A stretch of 8,057 bases of DNA from Candidatus Bathyarchaeota archaeon (GTDB taxonomy: Archaea; Thermoproteota; Bathyarchaeia; TCS64), in contig JAOZIG010000156.1 in assembly GCA_026014515.1 (NCBI GenBank), positions 1 to 8,057 of the forward strand, written 5' to 3'. Within the stretch, counting starts at the first letter, position 1; each line of letters begins with the position of its first letter. Shown here one piece after another: positions 5,495-8,057 of the stretch. The notes beneath the pieces were generated by a model, which was given only the letters and a program-made list of their open reading frames with translations, did not search any database and had not been told where the DNA came from. The translations under genes and the position numbers were made by a program.

Positions 5495-6187
5495 TTGAAA
5501 AGGCAATCACTGATAATCGCAGCAATAATAATGGTAACAATACTCCTCTACCAAGGCGTCAAACCTACCCAGAAAAAAGCAATAATAATCGACCCAATAA
5601 ACGAGGAATCCGAGTTCAAAACAAGATCAACGAACCTACTCACAGAAAACGGATACACAGTAACATATATCTCAGGAGAAGAAGTCACAGTAAAACTCCT
5701 AAAAAACCTCCCAAAAGACCACGATATCTACATTTTCAGGGTCCACAGCACATGCATCAACAATAGAACATGGATCTTCTCAGGAGAGAAATACAAGACA
5801 GAATCCCACCCATTATTGCAACTGGCTGACCTTGTACACAGGGCACGACCAAGCCTAACCTCCGCTTACTACTTCGCAGTAAGCCCTGAACTCATTCAAC
5901 AGTATAACCCTGACTGCTTCACAGATAGCATAATCTTGATGATGGGCTGTGAAGGATTAGCCACAAATGATATGGCTGATGCATTCTGCTCAGAAGGCGC
6001 ATCAACCTACGTAAGCTGGGATGGAAACGTCTGTCTAGAACACACTGATCAAACAATACTCGCGCTTTTAGAGTCTCTCTGCATAGAAAAAACATCAATA
6101 ATCGATGCGGTAAACCACGCCTACACTCAAACAGGGGCTGATCCCGTTTACCTATCCGTGTTGAAAGTATATTCACATGATACTTGA
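5495..6187 (+). CDS. Membrane-anchored or secreted caspase-fold (clan CD-like) cysteine peptidase candidate
   Basis: The 230-residue protein begins with two basic residues and a hydrophobic segment (about 6-19), so it should be exported or anchored with its domain outside the cell. There is no lipobox cysteine. The rest looks like a caspase/CHAT/gingipain-type fold. An opening strand (KKAIIIDP, 27-34) is followed by a helix and the strand-turn NGYTVTYISGEEVT. YIFRVHSTC (79-87) offers His84 after a hydrophobic strand. IILMMGCEGLATNDMADAF (146-164) offers Cys152 in a 'GC/SC(E/D)' context. Then GASTYVSWDGNV (168-179) and a final helical pair with SIIDAVNHAYTQTG (201-214). That His/Cys order and spacing is the clan CD pattern. 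Five further cysteines (87, 141, 165, 180, 196) could form disulfides outside the cell. Start: TTG, with GTGAT directly before it as a poor ribosome site; the next ATG (5531) would cut the signal segment. No family name or substrate can be assigned, and an inactive relative is possible. Confidence 0.65.
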   Translation: MKRQSLIIAAIIMVTILLYQGVKPTQKKAIIIDPINEESEFKTRSTNLLTENGYTVTYISGEEVTVKLLKNLPKDHDIYIFRVHSTCINNRTWIFSGEKYKTESHPLLQLADLVHRARPSLTSAYYFAVSPELIQQYNPDCFTDSIILMMGCEGLATNDMADAFCSEGASTYVSWDGNVCLEHTDQTILALLESLCIEKTSIIDAVNHAYTQTGADPVYLSVLKVYSHDT

Positions 6188-6223
6188 AGCAGTAAAATAG
6201 TGAAAAAAAGTGCATTAGCAGAA

Positions 6224-6234
6224 GTATTTTTATT
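6224..6234 (+). promoter_or_regulatory. T-rich tract: possible terminator of the caspase-fold gene and/or promoter of rpoN
   Basis: GTATTTTTATT lies 37 bases after the stop of the preceding gene, as expected for an archaeal oligo-T terminator. It also resembles a TATA box whose transcription start would fall near 6250-6255. TAAAATAG at 6193-6200 is another candidate, which would start transcription near 6222 and include all of the hairpins downstream. The sequence alone does not decide between these. Confidence 0.35.
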
Positions 6235-6242
6235 CAAGCATC

Positions 6243-6292
6243 GATTGTTCTGGTGGTAGAACGCACGGGTAGCTGATGCTACAAGTGCAATT
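6243..6292 (+). other. Possible structured 5' leader of the rpoN cluster
   Basis: Two hairpins abut with no spacer. The first pairs GTTCT (6247-6251) with AGAAC (6258-6262) around GGTGGT. The second pairs GCAC (6263-6266) with GTGC (6285-6288), has a GG/AA internal loop, and pairs GTAGC (6269-6273) with GCTAC (6278-6282) around TGAT. A weak closing helix (6243-6246 with 6289-6292, including a G-T pair) could join them. Helices this short can arise by chance, and no known RNA family is recognised. The rpoN ATG is 18 bases downstream. Confidence 0.3.
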
Positions 6293-6310
6293 AAATAGGC
6301 GAAAAATAAA

Positions 6311-6538
6311 ATGATAGTCCCTGTTCGGTGCTTCTCATGTGGAAAGGTCATTGGTGACAAGTGGGAAGATTTCAATAGGCGAGTCGAGATCGGCGAGAAA
6401 CCATCAGAGGTACTCGATGATCTAGGCGTCACAAGATACTGCTGCCGAAGAATGCTTCTAGCACACGTTGAGATACTCGATGAAGTTCTCAGGTTCCACG
6501 AAGACAGAGACGTACCCGATCTCAGAGGAGGTAACTAA
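6311..6538 (+). CDS. rpoN: DNA-directed RNA polymerase subunit N (Rpb10 homologue)
   Basis: This small zinc-binding subunit sits in the assembly platform of archaeal RNA polymerase, with subunits D, L and P. The 75 residues begin MIVPVRCFSCGKVIGDKW. Cys7, Cys10 and the adjacent pair Cys44-Cys45 (RYCCRRMLLAHV) form the family's atypical zinc site. DLGVTRYCCRRM is the most diagnostic string. It is slightly longer than many archaeal homologues because of a charged tail (RFHEDRDVPDLRGGN) that also holds the ribosome binding site of rpsB. No strong ribosome binding site precedes its own ATG. It is first in the cluster rpoN-rpsB-amrB-mvk. The ribosomal protein genes that often precede it (L18e, L13, S9) and the rpoK and enolase genes that often follow are not here. 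Confidence 0.96.
   Translation: MIVPVRCFSCGKVIGDKWEDFNRRVEIGEKPSEVLDDLGVTRYCCRRMLLAHVEILDEVLRFHEDRDVPDLRGGN
6527..6532 (+). promoter_or_regulatory. Ribosome binding site of rpsB inside rpoN
   Basis: GGAGGT lies within the last rpoN codons, 11 bases before ATG 6544. This is a full-strength archaeal Shine-Dalgarno match and suggests that rpsB is translated from the rpoN transcript. Confidence 0.7.
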
Positions 6539-6543
6539 TCGCA

Positions 6544-7155
6544 ATGGAAGTTGAAGTAAACGATAATCTACTCCTACCCCAGGAAATCCTACTAAGCGCA
6601 GGCGTCCACATCGGAACAAGAATCAAGACAAAAGACATGGAGCCATTCATCTACAAGGTACGCCCAGACGGACTATTCGTCCTCGACATGGAGCAGATGA
6701 ATGAACGAATCAAAATTGTCGCAAAGTTCCTATCAAGAATGGACCTCCACAAGATATGCGTAGCAAGCAGCAAACGCTATGGCGTAAACCCAGTTGACCA
6801 GTTCTGTGATGTGCTCGGATGCAAATCCTACACAGGCAGATTCACAAGCGGCTCATTCACAAACCCAGAGTACAACGACTTCTTCGAGCCACAGGCAGTC
6901 ATCGTAACAGACAGCCTAGCAGATCAACAGATCGTCGAAGAAGCAGGTCAAGCAGGTGTCCCCGTCATCGCATTGTGCAGCACAGACAACAGCTTGAAGG
7001 ATGTTGACCTAGTAATCCCAGTGAACAACAAGGGAAGAAGAAGCCTAGCAATAGTCTTCTGGCTATTGGCAAGGGAAATCCTCAGAGAAAAAGGCACACT
7101 CCCCACTAGTGGAGAGTTCGGTAAAACCATCGAGGACTTCGAAACCACCCTCTAG
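6544..7155 (+). CDS. rpsB: 30S ribosomal protein S2, archaeal type
   Basis: S2 (uS2) binds the small subunit between head and body. The 203-residue length is usual for archaea and lacks the bacterial coiled-coil insertion. Visible family segments are LLSAGVHIGT (16-25), FIYKVRPDGLFVLDMEQMNERI (35-56), VASSKRYGVNPVDQF (73-87), YTGRFTSGSFTNPEY (96-110) in place of the usual GRFTPGTFTNP, PQAVIVTDSLADQQIVEEA (116-134), GVPVIALCSTDN (138-149) and VIPVNNKGRRSLAIVFWLLAREIL (157-180). The start ATG is set by a good GGAGGT site and lies 5 bases after the rpoN stop. The following amrB gene uses bases of the rpsB stop codon in its ribosome binding site, so the two are translationally linked. Confidence 0.97.
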   Translation: MEVEVNDNLLLPQEILLSAGVHIGTRIKTKDMEPFIYKVRPDGLFVLDMEQMNERIKIVAKFLSRMDLHKICVASSKRYGVNPVDQFCDVLGCKSYTGRFTSGSFTNPEYNDFFEPQAVIVTDSLADQQIVEEAGQAGVPVIALCSTDNSLKDVDLVIPVNNKGRRSLAIVFWLLAREILREKGTLPTSGEFGKTIEDFETTL

Positions 7156-7159
7156 GTGA
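7155..7159 (+). promoter_or_regulatory. Ribosome binding site of amrB overlapping the rpsB stop codon
   Basis: GGTGA begins with the last base of the rpsB TAG and is 5 bases before GTG 7165. It matches the core of the archaeal Shine-Dalgarno and decides for GTG 7165 over GTG 7156, which has no site upstream. Confidence 0.6.
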
Positions 7160-7164
7160 GCAAT

Positions 7165-8007
7165 GTGGCCATCAGGCGACCAGCAGTTGCAGGCGCCTTC
7201 TATGCCGCCTCACCGGATAAACTAAAAAAACAAATTATTGATTCTTTTAATCACAGACTAGGCGCAGGTAGATTACCTGAACGCCAGTCTGAACGCGATA
7301 TTCTAGGCGTTGTTTGCCCCCATGCTGGCTATATGTACTCTGGACCAGCAGCTTCACATAGCTATCTGGCTCTCGGTGAGCAGAAGCCTCCTGAGACTGT
7401 TGTCGTTATTGGGCCTAATCATACTGGATGGGGTACCCCTATCTCGATAATGAGCGAGGGAAAATGGGTTACACCCCTTGGAGAAGTCTCAATTGACTCG
7501 GAGCTAGCGGAGAAGATAATAGAATATTGTCCAACCGCTAGAAGCGATGAATCAGCCTTCATCAGAGAACACAGCGTAGAGGTTCAGCTTCCATTTCTCC
7601 AGTTTATCTACCCAGAGTTCAAGTTTGTACCCGTCTGCATGGGATACCAAGACCTAGATGTCAGCGTTGAACTTGGGGAAGCCATCTTTGAGGCATCAAA
7701 GGACAAGGAGATTGTGGTTGTAGCCTCGACTGACCTGAATCATCAGGAATCAAAACAGACCTCAAACAAGAAAGACCAGTATGTAATTGATGCCATCAAG
7801 GCCTTGGACGAAAAACAGTTACAGGAATCCGTGAAACGCCATAACATAACCACATGTGGTTATGGGCCTGTAAGCGCTACAATGGTGTTCTCTAAACTCC
7901 ATGGAGCCACCAAAGGAGAGGTACTTTCTTACTATACCAGTGGAGATATTACTGGAGATAACTACGCAGTTGTAGGATACGCGTCAGCCAAGATAACAAG
8001 GAACTGA
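7165..8007 (+). CDS. amrB: MEMO1 family protein (AmmeMemoRadiSam system protein B)
   Basis: This 280-residue protein belongs to the MEMO1 family, which shares a fold with LigB-type extradiol dioxygenases and binds redox metal. Counting from GTG 7165, the N-terminus MAIRRPAVAGAFY is typical. VCPHAGYMYSGPAA includes His53, GPNHTGWG includes His86, REHSVEVQLPFLQ follows at 134-146, ASTDLNHQ at about 187-194, and TTCGYGPV includes Cys231. His53, His86 and Cys231 correspond to the metal-binding His49, His81 and Cys244 of human MEMO1. The C-terminus (DNYAVVGYASA) is also family-like. Some archaea encode it with AMMECR1-like and radical SAM partners, absent from this window. Here it sits between rpsB and mevalonate kinase, an arrangement repeated in archaea. 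Its biochemical role is unsettled. GTG 7156 would add three residues but lacks a ribosome binding site. Confidence 0.92.
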   Translation: MAIRRPAVAGAFYAASPDKLKKQIIDSFNHRLGAGRLPERQSERDILGVVCPHAGYMYSGPAASHSYLALGEQKPPETVVVIGPNHTGWGTPISIMSEGKWVTPLGEVSIDSELAEKIIEYCPTARSDESAFIREHSVEVQLPFLQFIYPEFKFVPVCMGYQDLDVSVELGEAIFEASKDKEIVVVASTDLNHQESKQTSNKKDQYVIDAIKALDEKQLQESVKRHNITTCGYGPVSATMVFSKLHGATKGEVLSYYTSGDITGDNYAVVGYASAKITRN

Positions 8008-8012
8008 AAGAC

Positions 8013-8057
8013 ATGCACGTTGAAGCCTCAGCACCCGGTAAAATGATCCTATTCGGA
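8013..8057 (+). CDS. mvk: Mevalonate kinase, N-terminal fragment
   Basis: Only 15 codons lie in the window. They read ATG, then HVEASAPGKMILFG, matching the N-terminus of GHMP-family mevalonate kinases, where ASAPGKxILFGEH opens the protein. The enzyme phosphorylates mevalonate in the archaeal isoprenoid (membrane lipid) pathway. It starts 5 bases after the amrB stop, so it is very likely in the same transcript. Another GHMP kinase cannot be fully excluded from such a short piece, but rpsB-MEMO-mvk is a familiar archaeal order. Confidence 0.8.
   Translation, partial: MHVEASAPGKMILFG

Noticed and set aside
6271..6290. Possible C/D-box guide RNA with a C-box-like CTGATGC
   Set aside because: The C box is imperfect and no CTGA D box follows at a suitable distance.
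6247..6292. Possible tRNA, because GGTGGTAGAAC resembles a D-arm
   Set aside because: There is no GTTCRANTC T-arm, no acceptor stem pairing and no anticodon arm of the right size.
6148..6432. Minus-strand open frame covering the caspase-rpoN spacer
   Set aside because: It overlaps the conserved start of rpoN and the end of the preceding gene, and its product resembles no protein.
7156..7164. GTG start directly after the rpsB stop for amrB
   Set aside because: There is no ribosome site upstream, and its own bases form the GGTGA site for the GTG at 7165.
1..8057. CRISPR arrays, insertion sequences, integration sites or phage genes
   Set aside because: I found no regularly spaced repeats, transposase motifs or tRNA-associated direct repeats. 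The window looks like ordinary archaeal core genome with two unfamiliar genes.

Overview
The window comes from an archaeon. It carries several information-processing proteins confined to Archaea or shared only with eukaryotes: the chromatin protein Alba, the C/D-box RNP core protein Nop5, the RNase P protein Rnp2 (Pop5), RNA polymerase subunit N and archaeal-type ribosomal protein S2. It also carries an ADP-forming acyl-CoA synthetase and the first codons of mevalonate kinase. TATA-like boxes lie about 45 bases upstream of several starts, some genes have GGAG/GGTGA-type ribosome binding sites, and TTG or GTG starts are frequent. The lineage cannot be fixed from these genes alone. A TACK- or Asgard-type genome (for example Bathyarchaeia- or Thorarchaeia-like) is my guess, not a demonstrated result.

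Layout: 1-223 (minus) is the N-terminal ATP-grasp part of an ADP-forming acyl-CoA synthetase, cut by the window edge. It diverges from a solitary LivM-type ABC permease (339-1421, plus). The permease runs tail to tail, with a 17-base overlap, into a small unrecognised protein (1405-1767, minus). Then comes alba (1892-2158, plus), whose stop codon interlocks with that of nop5 (2155-3267, minus) in one CTAG. nop5 diverges across 52 bases from the pyrD-pyrK pair (3320-5070, plus), which encodes the two subunits of class 1B dihydroorotate dehydrogenase. rnp2 follows (5103-5426), then a membrane-anchored or secreted caspase-fold protein (5495-6187). A 123-base leader precedes the cluster rpoN, rpsB, amrB (MEMO family), mvk (6311 to the window end).

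The genes fall into pyrimidine synthesis (pyrDK), RNA processing and modification (nop5, rnp2), chromatin (alba), transcription and translation (rpoN, rpsB), isoprenoid lipid synthesis (mvk, with amrB as its neighbour), and energy metabolism and uptake (acyl-CoA synthetase, livM). Several are separated from their usual partners: nop5 has no adjacent fibrillarin, livM no other transporter genes, rnp2 no exosome genes, and rpoN-rpsB lack rpoK and enolase between them. The least explained items are the caspase-fold protein, the unrecognised 120-residue protein and the possibly structured leader before rpoN. I see no CRISPR array, insertion sequence, tRNA or rRNA, and no gene-free stretch over 300 bases.
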